Assembly: GCA_038229295.1 (NCBI GenBank)
Contig: JBBROO010000010.1
Location: forward strand, 1 to 64,000
From: JAJPGZ01 sp038229295
GTDB taxonomy: Bacteria > Verrucomicrobiota > Verrucomicrobiia > Chthoniobacterales > UBA10450
Direction: 5' to 3'
DNA length: 64,000 nucleotides
The notes under the pieces are model-generated. The model was given only the letters and a program-made list of their open reading frames with translations, did not search any database and was not told the DNA's origin. This document shows, piece after piece, positions 32,286-40,180 of this stretch; position 1 is the stretch's first letter; every line of letters begins with the position of its first letter. The position numbers were made by a program, and so were the translations under genes.

Positions 32286-33067
32286 TACAGATCGCGCCGC
32301 CGATGTTCGAACAGCGGCATCCTGCTGCGCACAAGATCGACAACTTCTTTTGAGATTTCGCCGTAGATAATTTCCTCGCGATCAGTCGAAGCCGCCGCGA
32401 TAACCACGCCGTATGGATCGATGATGGTGGATGAACCGCAGAACGTCACGCCGTCATCGGTGCCGACGCGATTGGCGAGAACGAAATAACTTTGATTTTC
32501 AATCGCGCGTCCGGTCGCGAGCGTGCGCAGATGTTCGACGCGCGGAAACGGCCACGCGGACGAATTCAGCAAAACATTTGCGCCATGCTCGACTGCAAGC
32601 GCGCGATAAAACTCGGGGAAGCGAAGGTCGTAACAAATGCCGAGCCCGAGATTGAGCATGTCAATCTTGCGGGTCGTTAGGGCATCGCCGGCGGTGAAAC
32701 ATTTGTGTTCTTCGATCGGCGCGGGACTGAAGAGATGGGTCTTGCGATATTTCGCGGCGATCTTGCCGGTAAGATCGACAATTACCTGTGAGTTGTAGAT
32801 CGAGTCGCCGTCGCGTTCCGAAACGCCGGCGATGATGGCGATGGAAAATTCGCGCGCGATTTCCTGAAATTCCGGGACGGCGCCTTCGCTCCAAGTGGTC
32901 GCGTGTTTTTGGATGACCGACATGGAGTAGCCGGTGTCGATCATCTCCGGGAAAAGAATTATCTCGGCGCCGTTTTGTTTGGCTCGCGAAGCGAACTCGC
33001 GGACCTTGCGCACATTCGCGGCGACATCGCCTAATGAGCAGGAAATTTGGCCGACGGCAATTTTCAT
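32282..33067 (-). CDS. carbon-nitrogen hydrolase (nitrilase/omega-amidase type)
   Basis: A 261-residue hydrolase with the Glu-Lys-Cys triad: LFPEM (Glu), YRKTHLF (Lys) and GICYDLRFPE (Cys). The EHKCFTAGD and SAWPFPRVEHLRTL segments fit the omega-amidase/Nit2-like branch, which hydrolyses small amides such as 2-oxoglutaramate. It is soluble and cytoplasmic. The start is 17 bases downstream of the MFS gene stop on the same strand. A one-base motif variant (TGTCAATCTT, near 32659) lies inside. Confidence 0.9.
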   Translation of the reverse strand: MKIAVGQISCSLGDVAANVRKVREFASRAKQNGAEIILFPEMIDTGYSMSVIQKHATTWSEGAVPEFQEIAREFSIAIIAGVSERDGDSIYNSQVIVDLTGKIAAKYRKTHLFSPAPIEEHKCFTAGDALTTRKIDMLNLGLGICYDLRFPEFYRALAVEHGANVLLNSSAWPFPRVEHLRTLATGRAIENQSYFVLANRVGTDDGVTFCGSSTIIDPYGVVIAAASTDREEIIYGEISKEVVDLVRSRMPLFEHRRRDLY

Positions 33068-33083
33068 GATGACGATGTCGATC

Positions 33084-34481
33084 TTAGCGCAATGTTCGAT
33101 CGAGCGCGCCGATCTTGCGAATCTCCGGCCACTTCCAAGCCGCGCCGAGCACGACCAGAATTGTGCCGATTCCTCCGCCGACGACAGAAACGACCGGGCC
33201 GAGAAGCGCTGCTGTTAGGCCAGACTCGAGCGCGCCGAATTCGTTCGAGGTGCCGATGAAAATATTGTTCACGGCGGAAACGCGGCCACGCATTCCGTCC
33301 GGCGTCACGAGTTGCACGATGGAGCCGCGCACGATGACGCTGACGCTGTCGACCGCGCCGGCGATAAACAACATCGACATCGACAACCAAAGAACTTTCG
33401 ACAATCCGAAAATAATGGTGGCGAGGCCGAAACCGGCGACGCACCACAGCAAAGTTTTGCCGGCTTGTTTCATCGGCGGCAGATAGGCGACGACCAGGGC
33501 CATGATCAATGCGCCGACGGCGGGCGACGCGCGCATCCAGCCGAGCCCGACCGGACCGCAATGCAAAATTTGATCGGCAAAAATCGGGAGCAACGCGGTC
33601 GCGCCGCCTAACAAGACCGCAAACAAATCGAGGGTGATGGTGGCGAGAATGACGTTCTTACTAAAAACAAATTTGAGCCCGGCGATGAGACCGCGCCACG
33701 GATTTGCCTCGGCGTGATCGCGCACGCCGGGTGCGCGCGGGATTGGCAGAACGAGCAGGAAAAACGCGAACGCGGTCACGGCGTCGATCGTGTAAACGAC
33801 CGGGAAGCCGATGTGCGCGACAAGCAATCCGCTGATGGCTGGGCCGACGACGGAGCCTATTTGAAAGACGCTGTTGTTCCAGGTGACGGCATTGGAAAAC
33901 GCATCGCGCGAAATGAGCGTCGGAAAAAACGAGCTCCGCGCGGCCCAACTAAATGTGCGCGCGATCGCGCCGAGAAAAAGCAGCACGTAAATGATCGGAA
34001 TTGACGGATCGTTGAAATGAAAGGTCGTATCGTGGCGTTCGAAAAGAGCCGCCACAGTCGTTAGACCGCGATTGCTTGCCTGCAAGATCGACATGTTGGG
34101 AATGGCGAGATGTTGCCAGGACACGAACGCGAGCGCGGCGGAAATGATGGCGGTGAAAATTTGGGAGAAGAGAATGATCTGTTTGCGACTGATGCGGTCG
34201 GCGAGATATCCGGCGGGCAAAGACAAACCGACGATGGGAAGGGCGAAGACAAGTCCGACGAGTCCGAGCGCGGTGGCGGAGTGTGTGCGGGCGTACATTT
34301 CCCATTCGACCGCGACGGCGAGCATTTGCCGGCCGATGATCGACAATAAATTTCCGGCGGTAAAGAAGCTGAATCCGCGTGAGCGAAAGGCCGCGTAGGG
34401 GTCGTGTTTCGGCGTTGCCGGAACGAGCGGAGTGGGAATGGCGGGGCGTGGACCACGCGGCGGGTCGTATTGGTTCGGCAT
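33084..34481 (-). CDS. MFS transporter (MFS_3/EntS-like exporter)
   Basis: I start at ATG 34481 (MPNQYDPPRG); the ORF extends to 34520 but the added residues look non-native. The 465-residue protein has twelve helices, the loop motif GYLADRISRKQII after helix 2, and RSRGFSFFTAGNLLSIIGRQMLAVAVEWEMY at helix 1, which matches the EntS/MFS_3 exporter group. The substrate is unknown. The nitrilase gene follows 17 bases after. Confidence 0.88.
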   Translation of the reverse strand: MPNQYDPPRGPRPAIPTPLVPATPKHDPYAAFRSRGFSFFTAGNLLSIIGRQMLAVAVEWEMYARTHSATALGLVGLVFALPIVGLSLPAGYLADRISRKQIILFSQIFTAIISAALAFVSWQHLAIPNMSILQASNRGLTTVAALFERHDTTFHFNDPSIPIIYVLLFLGAIARTFSWAARSSFFPTLISRDAFSNAVTWNNSVFQIGSVVGPAISGLLVAHIGFPVVYTIDAVTAFAFFLLVLPIPRAPGVRDHAEANPWRGLIAGLKFVFSKNVILATITLDLFAVLLGGATALLPIFADQILHCGPVGLGWMRASPAVGALIMALVVAYLPPMKQAGKTLLWCVAGFGLATIIFGLSKVLWLSMSMLFIAGAVDSVSVIVRGSIVQLVTPDGMRGRVSAVNNIFIGTSNEFGALESGLTAALLGPVVSVVGGGIGTILVVLGAAWKWPEIRKIGALDRTLR

Positions 34482-34521
34482 GCGCGCACGGGATTGTAAA
34501 GTTGCGCGCCGACGGCGCAAC

Positions 34522-35886
34522 TTAGCGCTTCAAAACATAAACGGGACCGGCGTGGAAAAGAATTTGGTCGTGAATTTGATTTTGCGCGTCGCCGAAAATT
34601 TTTGTGACGAGGAGAAGATGTCGATCTTGCGCGGGCTTGAGGCTTTTCATCCACTTGCCGGTTTTGAGGTAGATGTAGCTGACGTCGTTCTGGTCGATGT
34701 TGGTGTAAGACAATTCGCCGGTGTCGATGTTGTTGGATTGAATCCACCTAACGAGTGCGAGCCAGTTTTTTTCGGGCGGCTGTTGGAATCGAATCGGCGC
34801 GATGGATGCGACAGCGAAGAGCAGCGCGATGGCAGGAGTCAGCCAGGGCAGACCGCGCTCATACCATTTTCGCAATGCCGGCCACGGGATTCGACACAAA
34901 GCCCAAGCTGCAATCCATGAGAGCATCGGATACAACGGGAGTGCGTAATTTGGTTTTCGATCGGCGAAGAGACTTAAGGCAACGAGCGAAATTGTTACCC
35001 AAATTGCGCCGAACAAAACGAGATCGCGACGGCAACTGCGCGTTTGCTGTTGCTTGATTCGAAAATAAATCGCGCAGGTGAGCGCGAGCATCCACGGCCA
35101 ATAGGTGCGGGAATTTTCCTTGAGGTAATAAAAGATTGAGCTGTTTTGATCAGAGCGCTGCGCGCGCTCGAGGATTTCCTGCGTGAAATATTGGCGGATA
35201 AATGCGTCGCCGAACTTTGCGTACATATAAAGATGCCACGGCGCGGCGATGGCCACGGCTACGGGAAATGCGCCGAGCGCGATCCACAGAATCATTCGCG
35301 GACGCCCGGCAATCGCGAGCCAAACGGCGAAGATCGACAACGAGACGAGAGCGACCAGCGGTTTGCACAACAGAGCGAGACCGATGGGGATTCCGCAGAG
35401 AATGATCGGTGCGCGCGCGCCGGTGCGAATGGCTTTGGTGATTAACCAAACCGCGACCATGACGAAGAAGAGTTGCCAGAAATCGAGCGAGATCTCGCGG
35501 GTGCGCCGAAAGAATTCGTAAGTGGTGGCGAGAACAATTCCGCTGAGGATGGCTTCGCGGCGCGTGGCAAGATTGCGCACGGACAACATGCTGAAGATGA
35601 GGACGCCGACGGCGGCGAGGATGCTCGGGATGCGCGCGGCGGCGAGACGCGCGCCGAAGATTTTCAGAAAGAAGCCGTGAATCCAGAATGCCATCGGCGG
35701 TTTGTTGAAGTACGGCTTTTCCGGATTCAGATAGGGCACGCCTAACGAGCCGCCGCTCCACATGTGCAGACTGACAGCAGCGTAGCGGACGGTGTCGCGA
35801 CGAAATTCGCCCTGCTCCAAATGCGGCAGTGTCACCGCCAGCAAAAGCAGAACGGGAATGAGGTAGAGCTTAAACCAAGGAGACAT
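34522..35886 (-). CDS. GT39-like integral membrane glycosyltransferase (ArnT-type)
   Basis: A 454-residue protein with about ten helices and the PMT/ArnT-type N-terminal loop (EQGEFRRDTVRYAAVSLHMWSGG, then PYFNKPPMAFWIHGFFLKIFGA). These enzymes move a sugar from a polyprenyl phosphate donor to lipid A or protein at the periplasmic face. The small soluble C-terminal portion resembles the ArnT periplasmic domain. Two motif copies (35902, 35918) sit in the 39-base gap upstream. Confidence 0.85.
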   Translation of the reverse strand: MSPWFKLYLIPVLLLLAVTLPHLEQGEFRRDTVRYAAVSLHMWSGGSLGVPYLNPEKPYFNKPPMAFWIHGFFLKIFGARLAAARIPSILAAVGVLIFSMLSVRNLATRREAILSGIVLATTYEFFRRTREISLDFWQLFFVMVAVWLITKAIRTGARAPIILCGIPIGLALLCKPLVALVSLSIFAVWLAIAGRPRMILWIALGAFPVAVAIAAPWHLYMYAKFGDAFIRQYFTQEILERAQRSDQNSSIFYYLKENSRTYWPWMLALTCAIYFRIKQQQTRSCRRDLVLFGAIWVTISLVALSLFADRKPNYALPLYPMLSWIAAWALCRIPWPALRKWYERGLPWLTPAIALLFAVASIAPIRFQQPPEKNWLALVRWIQSNNIDTGELSYTNIDQNDVSYIYLKTGKWMKSLKPAQDRHLLLVTKIFGDAQNQIHDQILFHAGPVYVLKR

Positions 35887-35925
35887 CGATCGAGATGACG
35901 ATGTCGATCTTACACCTTGTCGATC

Positions 35926-37482
35926 TTACAACGACGGATCGCGCGGGAATTTTGCGTAAGGCAACCGCGTGCCGCGAAAGAAAAATTCGTCAGCCCGGAT
36001 GGGGAAGGGCGCGAGAAAATCGCGGGTGCCAGATGCGCCGACGATATCGTCTTGATCGACGCCGTCGCCGCTAACGCCGATGGCGCCGATGAGAACGCCA
36101 TTGCGATAAAGGGGAAAGCCGCCGGGGAAAATTGTGATTCCGTTAGGCAAATCGGGCGTGATGACACCGGTGAAGGTGATGTTCGGCTCGACACCGGTGA
36201 ATCCGGAAAACATTTCCTGGTCACCGAGAAATGGTCCCTGCGGTTGGCCATCGATGCCGGGCGGATAATTTTTCTGCGCGAGAAAACCCACTGTGCGCGT
36301 GGACATGGCGATGTTCTGCCCGAAGCCGAGGAAGTCGTGATCGGAATAATAAACGGCAGTGCGCGCTTTTTGGACGGCGACATCCCAACTGAAGATGGTG
36401 GCGTCGTTAGTCCGAAAAGTGCCGAGCACGGTCGGCGCAACGCCAGGCATGTCTGGATTATTGACGACGGTGATGAAGACCTGCATTTGTGTGCCGATGG
36501 GCAAACGAATTCCCGCCCGCGTGATTTTCACTCGCTGAGCAGCGTAGCGGATAATGCTGGAAACTTCGGCCGCGTTGAGCCGCGCTTCGCCGTTAATCGG
36601 TGTCGGAAAAAATGGATCGTTCTGGATGGGCTGGCGCAGCTCGCCGGAAACGCCGGCGAATGTCATCGGTGGATACGGTCCGGGCGGTGACGCTCCCAAA
36701 ATTGGGAACGTCGAATCTTCATTTCCGCGCAACATGGTGGTCGTCACCGATGTCGATGAAGCGGTGTAGGCGAGACGGATCCCGTTAATGAAAACATTGT
36801 TGGCGGTGATGCTGGATGGTGGCGTGTAACCCTTCTGCCCGGCGAGAGCGACATCTTCATCGGCGTCGTAACCGGAGATATAAATGAACGGATTTTCCGC
36901 GCGGCCGGCGCTGGGTGCGGGTGCCGGAGTACCATCGCCGGTTACGCCAATACCGCCAACGAGACGGCCGTTCTTGTAAAGCGGAACACCGCCGGGCGAT
37001 CCATCAAGCGACGTGCCGAAGACGGGTATGACGGAGAGGCCAGGCGTCGGGCTGAATGTGGCGACGCTGCCCGGCCGTTTGAATTTGTTAATATCAGAGA
37101 AAAATAAATTCGACAGACCGACGCCGACGAGCGGGCCGGGCGCGGTGTTTTTTACGTTAGGCGGAAAATGTTGCTGGATGATGAAGCCGGCGGTGCGCGA
37201 CGTGAATGCGTTCTGGTTGCTGCTCAAGAACGCAGCCGTGCCGGCTTTCGAAACGGCGGTGGCGATTTCGTCCGGCGTCGCGGTGCCACCACGCACCACC
37301 CAGACTGCGAGAACATTCCCTTCGCGATCAGTCACGGCGATGACGCTGTTAGGCGAAATTCTGGCCGCGCGGGTGACGGCGCGGTTGATGATGCTTTGGG
37401 TGTCGGCGGCGGTGAGCTGCGCGAAAAGCGGCGAGGCAAGAAAACTTGCCGCGGCGATGAGCAGGGAAGCGCGGAACTTCAT
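35926..37482 (-). CDS. secreted double GlcG/HbpS-like haem-binding protein
   Basis: A 518-residue protein with signal peptide MKFRASLLIAAASFLASPLFAQ and two GlcG/HbpS (DUF336) domains. Domain 1 (residues about 25-200) has AADTQSIINRAVTRAARI and VIAVTDREGNVLAVWVVRGG. Domain 2 (about 310-500) has LNAAEVSSIIRYAAQRVKIT and a similar glycine-rich end. HbpS-like proteins bind haem or redox cofactors outside the cell. Two domains in one secreted chain are unusual. It ends near the start of the redox cluster and may serve it (inference). Confidence 0.78.
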   Translation of the reverse strand: MKFRASLLIAAASFLASPLFAQLTAADTQSIINRAVTRAARISPNSVIAVTDREGNVLAVWVVRGGTATPDEIATAVSKAGTAAFLSSNQNAFTSRTAGFIIQQHFPPNVKNTAPGPLVGVGLSNLFFSDINKFKRPGSVATFSPTPGLSVIPVFGTSLDGSPGGVPLYKNGRLVGGIGVTGDGTPAPAPSAGRAENPFIYISGYDADEDVALAGQKGYTPPSSITANNVFINGIRLAYTASSTSVTTTMLRGNEDSTFPILGASPPGPYPPMTFAGVSGELRQPIQNDPFFPTPINGEARLNAAEVSSIIRYAAQRVKITRAGIRLPIGTQMQVFITVVNNPDMPGVAPTVLGTFRTNDATIFSWDVAVQKARTAVYYSDHDFLGFGQNIAMSTRTVGFLAQKNYPPGIDGQPQGPFLGDQEMFSGFTGVEPNITFTGVITPDLPNGITIFPGGFPLYRNGVLIGAIGVSGDGVDQDDIVGASGTRDFLAPFPIRADEFFFRGTRLPYAKFPRDPSL

Positions 37483-37620
37483 TGGAGGTCTCTGGGTATC
37501 AGATCGCGGATTGATCTGCCATCAAAAACCGAGATGTCGATGTCGATCTTAGCTCGCCGAGGGCAGCCGTCCCCTGTGAGCTTGCCAAGGCCCTGGCATT
37601 TCCGGCATTCTCGCGCTCCC

Positions 37621-39648
37621 ATGCGCTGGTCAGTTCCACCGATCGCCAGCGCAATTATGCTCGCGCTGGCCAGCTCCGAATTGGTTAAGGCGCAGATCGT
37701 GGAAGTTTCCGTGCCTCCGAGAAGTGTCTCTATTGGGCAAGTGACGATGGTGGCGCAGACAGATGCGACCCCTCTTGCACCGTCGCAATTCAATCCCGAT
37801 CCCGGCGCGACCCGACGAGAAGAAATCGAAACCGAGCAACCGCCGGAACTTTTTCCGCCCATTCTCCCGCAGCTTCCCGAATACGGGGAAGAAGCATTGC
37901 CGCGCTCGCTCGAACTCCCGCGCAAAGGCGTGCGCGAAATGGTGCCGCGCCGAAAAAAATTGGAATACGAAACGTATCCCTTGTCGGACGAAGGCGAAGG
38001 GTTGCTGCCCGAGTCCGAGCCGGTGAACAATCGATGGTTCATCGGGTTCGGGCGTTGGAAACGTTATGCCGATCCATCAACCGAAACGACCTATCAATCC
38101 GAGCTGCACCTCTGGCATCCGTATTTGCAAAGCAAACTCAAAGGTGACGCGCCGATCATCGGCCAGGATATTTTTCTCAACATCACGGCGGAAAATTTCT
38201 TTCAGGCCGAAACACGAAAACTGCCGACGCCGAGTGGCGTGAGCGCAGCCCAGCCTAACAGCTCCGAATTTTTCGGCCGTAGCGAGCAGGCTTTTTGGTC
38301 AAACGATTTATCGATCGGGGTCGATCTTTTCAAAGGCGAGACCGCATTCAAACCGGTGGAATGGGCGCTGCGTTTGTTAGGCGTTTACAATCACAACTAT
38401 TTCGAGACGCAGGAAAATAATGTGGTCAATCCCAACCCGCAAAACGGGACGACACGTGAAAAAGAATTTTGGTCGCTCCAGGAAGCGTTCGCCGAAATCC
38501 ACGTGCGCGATTTGTCGAACAACTACGATTTCGTTTCATCGCGCATCGGCATTCAGCCGTTCGTGAGCGATTTTCGCGGCTTTATTTTCAACGACACCAA
38601 TTTCGGCGCGCGCATTTTCGGCAACTACGACAACAATCGCTGGCAATACAACATCGCCGCCTTCGACATGCGCGAGAAGGACACATATTCGGATTTGAAC
38701 GCGATCAATGAAGGCCGCCGCCAGCAAGTTTATGTGGCGAACGTTTATCGGCAGGATTTGATTTGGAAAGGTTACACCGGCCAATTCAACTTCGTCGGCA
38801 ACTTCGACAACAACAGCCGCCACTACGACAAGAACGGTTTCATTACGCGGCCCGCGCCCATCGGCACCGTGGCCGATCATTATCTGCAAGCCTACTATCT
38901 CGGTTGGACCGGTGACGGACACATCGGCTGGCTCAATATCGACCACGCGTTTTATCAAGCGCTCGGCGAAGACGGACTCAACGGCATCGCCGGACAACGC
39001 ACCGACATCAACGGGCAAATGGCCGCGCTCGAGTTGTCGGTCGATAAAAATTGGATCAGACACAAGTTGTCGATCTTTTATGCCAGCGGCGATGACGACC
39101 CGACGGATTCGCACGCCACCGGTTTCGATACCGTGCTCGATCGCCCATTTTTCATCGGCGGCCCTTTCAGTTTCTACTCACATCAAGGTTTCAATCTCGC
39201 CGGCACGTCGGTAAATTTTAAACAGCGAGACTCGTTAGTCATCGACTACCGCACTAGCAAAACCGAAGGCCAGGCGAACTTCGTTAACCCGGGCGCGCTC
39301 ATTTTCGGTTACGGCCTCGACGCTGACGTCACGACGAAACTGAAAACTTTCGTAAACGTGAATTACATTCGCACCGTCGACACGGCGACCACGGAGTTGG
39401 TGTTGTTCACGAATCATTCGAGCAACGATTTCGCGCTCGATTGCAGCGCCGGCCTCGAATGGCGACCGCTCCTCACCCAAAACATCATCGTCAGCGCCGG
39501 TGCCGGATTTCTCGTTCCGCGCTGGGGCTACAAAAAGATTTATCGCAGCAACACCGTGCCAGTCTTCGGTTACCCGCAACAAACGCCGCCCGGCCAGGTG
39601 GATGATTTTCTCTACAGCGGAATTGTGACGGTGACGCTGACTTATTGA
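37621..39648 (+). CDS. outer-membrane beta-barrel protein next to multihaem cytochrome
   Basis: I start at ATG 37621 (MRWSVPPIASAIMLALASSELVKA, a signal peptide), 675 residues; the ORF reaching to 37168 is the GlcG antiframe. The mature chain is a Pro/Glu-rich stalk to about 110, then a long beta-strand region with repeating aromatic/polar strands and a terminal VTLTY, as expected for an 18-or-more-strand barrel. It lies in the same transcription direction as, and just upstream of, the ten-haem cytochrome. By analogy to porin-cytochrome conduits it could hold the cytochrome in the outer membrane (inference). No known family is firmly recognised. Confidence 0.75.
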   Translation: MRWSVPPIASAIMLALASSELVKAQIVEVSVPPRSVSIGQVTMVAQTDATPLAPSQFNPDPGATRREEIETEQPPELFPPILPQLPEYGEEALPRSLELPRKGVREMVPRRKKLEYETYPLSDEGEGLLPESEPVNNRWFIGFGRWKRYADPSTETTYQSELHLWHPYLQSKLKGDAPIIGQDIFLNITAENFFQAETRKLPTPSGVSAAQPNSSEFFGRSEQAFWSNDLSIGVDLFKGETAFKPVEWALRLLGVYNHNYFETQENNVVNPNPQNGTTREKEFWSLQEAFAEIHVRDLSNNYDFVSSRIGIQPFVSDFRGFIFNDTNFGARIFGNYDNNRWQYNIAAFDMREKDTYSDLNAINEGRRQQVYVANVYRQDLIWKGYTGQFNFVGNFDNNSRHYDKNGFITRPAPIGTVADHYLQAYYLGWTGDGHIGWLNIDHAFYQALGEDGLNGIAGQRTDINGQMAALELSVDKNWIRHKLSIFYASGDDDPTDSHATGFDTVLDRPFFIGGPFSFYSHQGFNLAGTSVNFKQRDSLVIDYRTSKTEGQANFVNPGALIFGYGLDADVTTKLKTFVNVNYIRTVDTATTELVLFTNHSSNDFALDCSAGLEWRPLLTQNIIVSAGAGFLVPRWGYKKIYRSNTVPVFGYPQQTPPGQVDDFLYSGIVTVTLTY

Positions 39649-40124
39649 TGAAGAAGAAAACGTTCAACGTTCAACGTTCAACGCTCAACATTGAATGGCT
39701 GGGCGCTCGCGAGGACGAACCCGCGTACGGAGCGACTACGCCAGGGAATAACGCTGCCACCAAAGCCCCACCGAAATTTGATCTTGAAGATCGATTACTT
39801 GAGTTCGCGGCGCGTCTTACTCAACTCGTCGATGCATTGCCGAGCTCTCGAACAGGAAACCACGTCGCCGGCCAATTGCTCCGATGTGGGACATCGCCAT
39901 TTGCGAACCATGGCGAGGTGCAGGCGGCTGAATCGCGCAAAGATTTCATTCACAAGCTCGGTGTTTGTTTCAAAGAACTGAAGGAAATCAGGCGGTGGTT
40001 GCGCTTCATCGCGCGGGTTGAGCTTGTTTCCGCAAAACGACTCCGCCCGCTCCTGCTCGAAAACGAGGAACTCATCAGAATCTTTTCAGCAAGTATTCGC
40101 ACCGCGGAAAACAACGCCAAATGA
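39648..40124 (+). CDS. four-helix-bundle protein (S23/IVP family)
   Basis: I start at ATG 39648, overlapping the barrel gene stop. The 158-residue protein has a non-native N-terminus (KTFNVQRSTLNIEW) encoded by the left arm of inverted-repeat element D. From residue about 45 it has the S23 domain: FDLEDRLLEFAARL, NHVAGQLLRCGTSPFANHGEVQAAESRKDFIHKLG, and FKELKEIRRWLRFI. The family is known from intervening sequences in 23S rRNA and as the Avd accessory protein of diversity-generating retroelements. Free-standing copies in short repeats are of unknown function. Its stop overlaps the cytochrome start. Confidence 0.88.
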   Translation: MKKKTFNVQRSTLNIEWLGAREDEPAYGATTPGNNAATKAPPKFDLEDRLLEFAARLTQLVDALPSSRTGNHVAGQLLRCGTSPFANHGEVQAAESRKDFIHKLGVCFKELKEIRRWLRFIARVELVSAKRLRPLLLENEELIRIFSASIRTAENNAK

Positions 40125-40180
40125 GACCGCGTCTTGTCTTATTAAACGTTGAGCGTTGGACGTTGAACGTTGAACGTTTT
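39657..40180. mobile_element. inverted-repeat element D1 carrying the four-helix-bundle gene
   Basis: Left arm 39657-39693 and right arm 40144-40180 are inverted copies (about 33 of 37 bases match) made of tandem AACGTTC/AACGCTC units. They enclose the S23/IVP gene almost exactly, so the 524-base unit looks like a small mobile element. The right arm now encodes residues about 8-20 of the cytochrome (LLNVERWTLNVER). The same repeat family occurs without a gene at 50706-50812 and 51353-51451. Confidence 0.7.

Noticed and set aside
33361..33390. ACATCGACATCGACAAC near 33370 as a motif copy
   Set aside because: It lacks the AAGAT part. It is a partial match and was not counted.
37168..39648. Barrel protein read from 37168 as 826 residues
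   Set aside because: The first 151 residues are the antiframe of the GlcG gene. A good signal peptide begins at ATG 37621.
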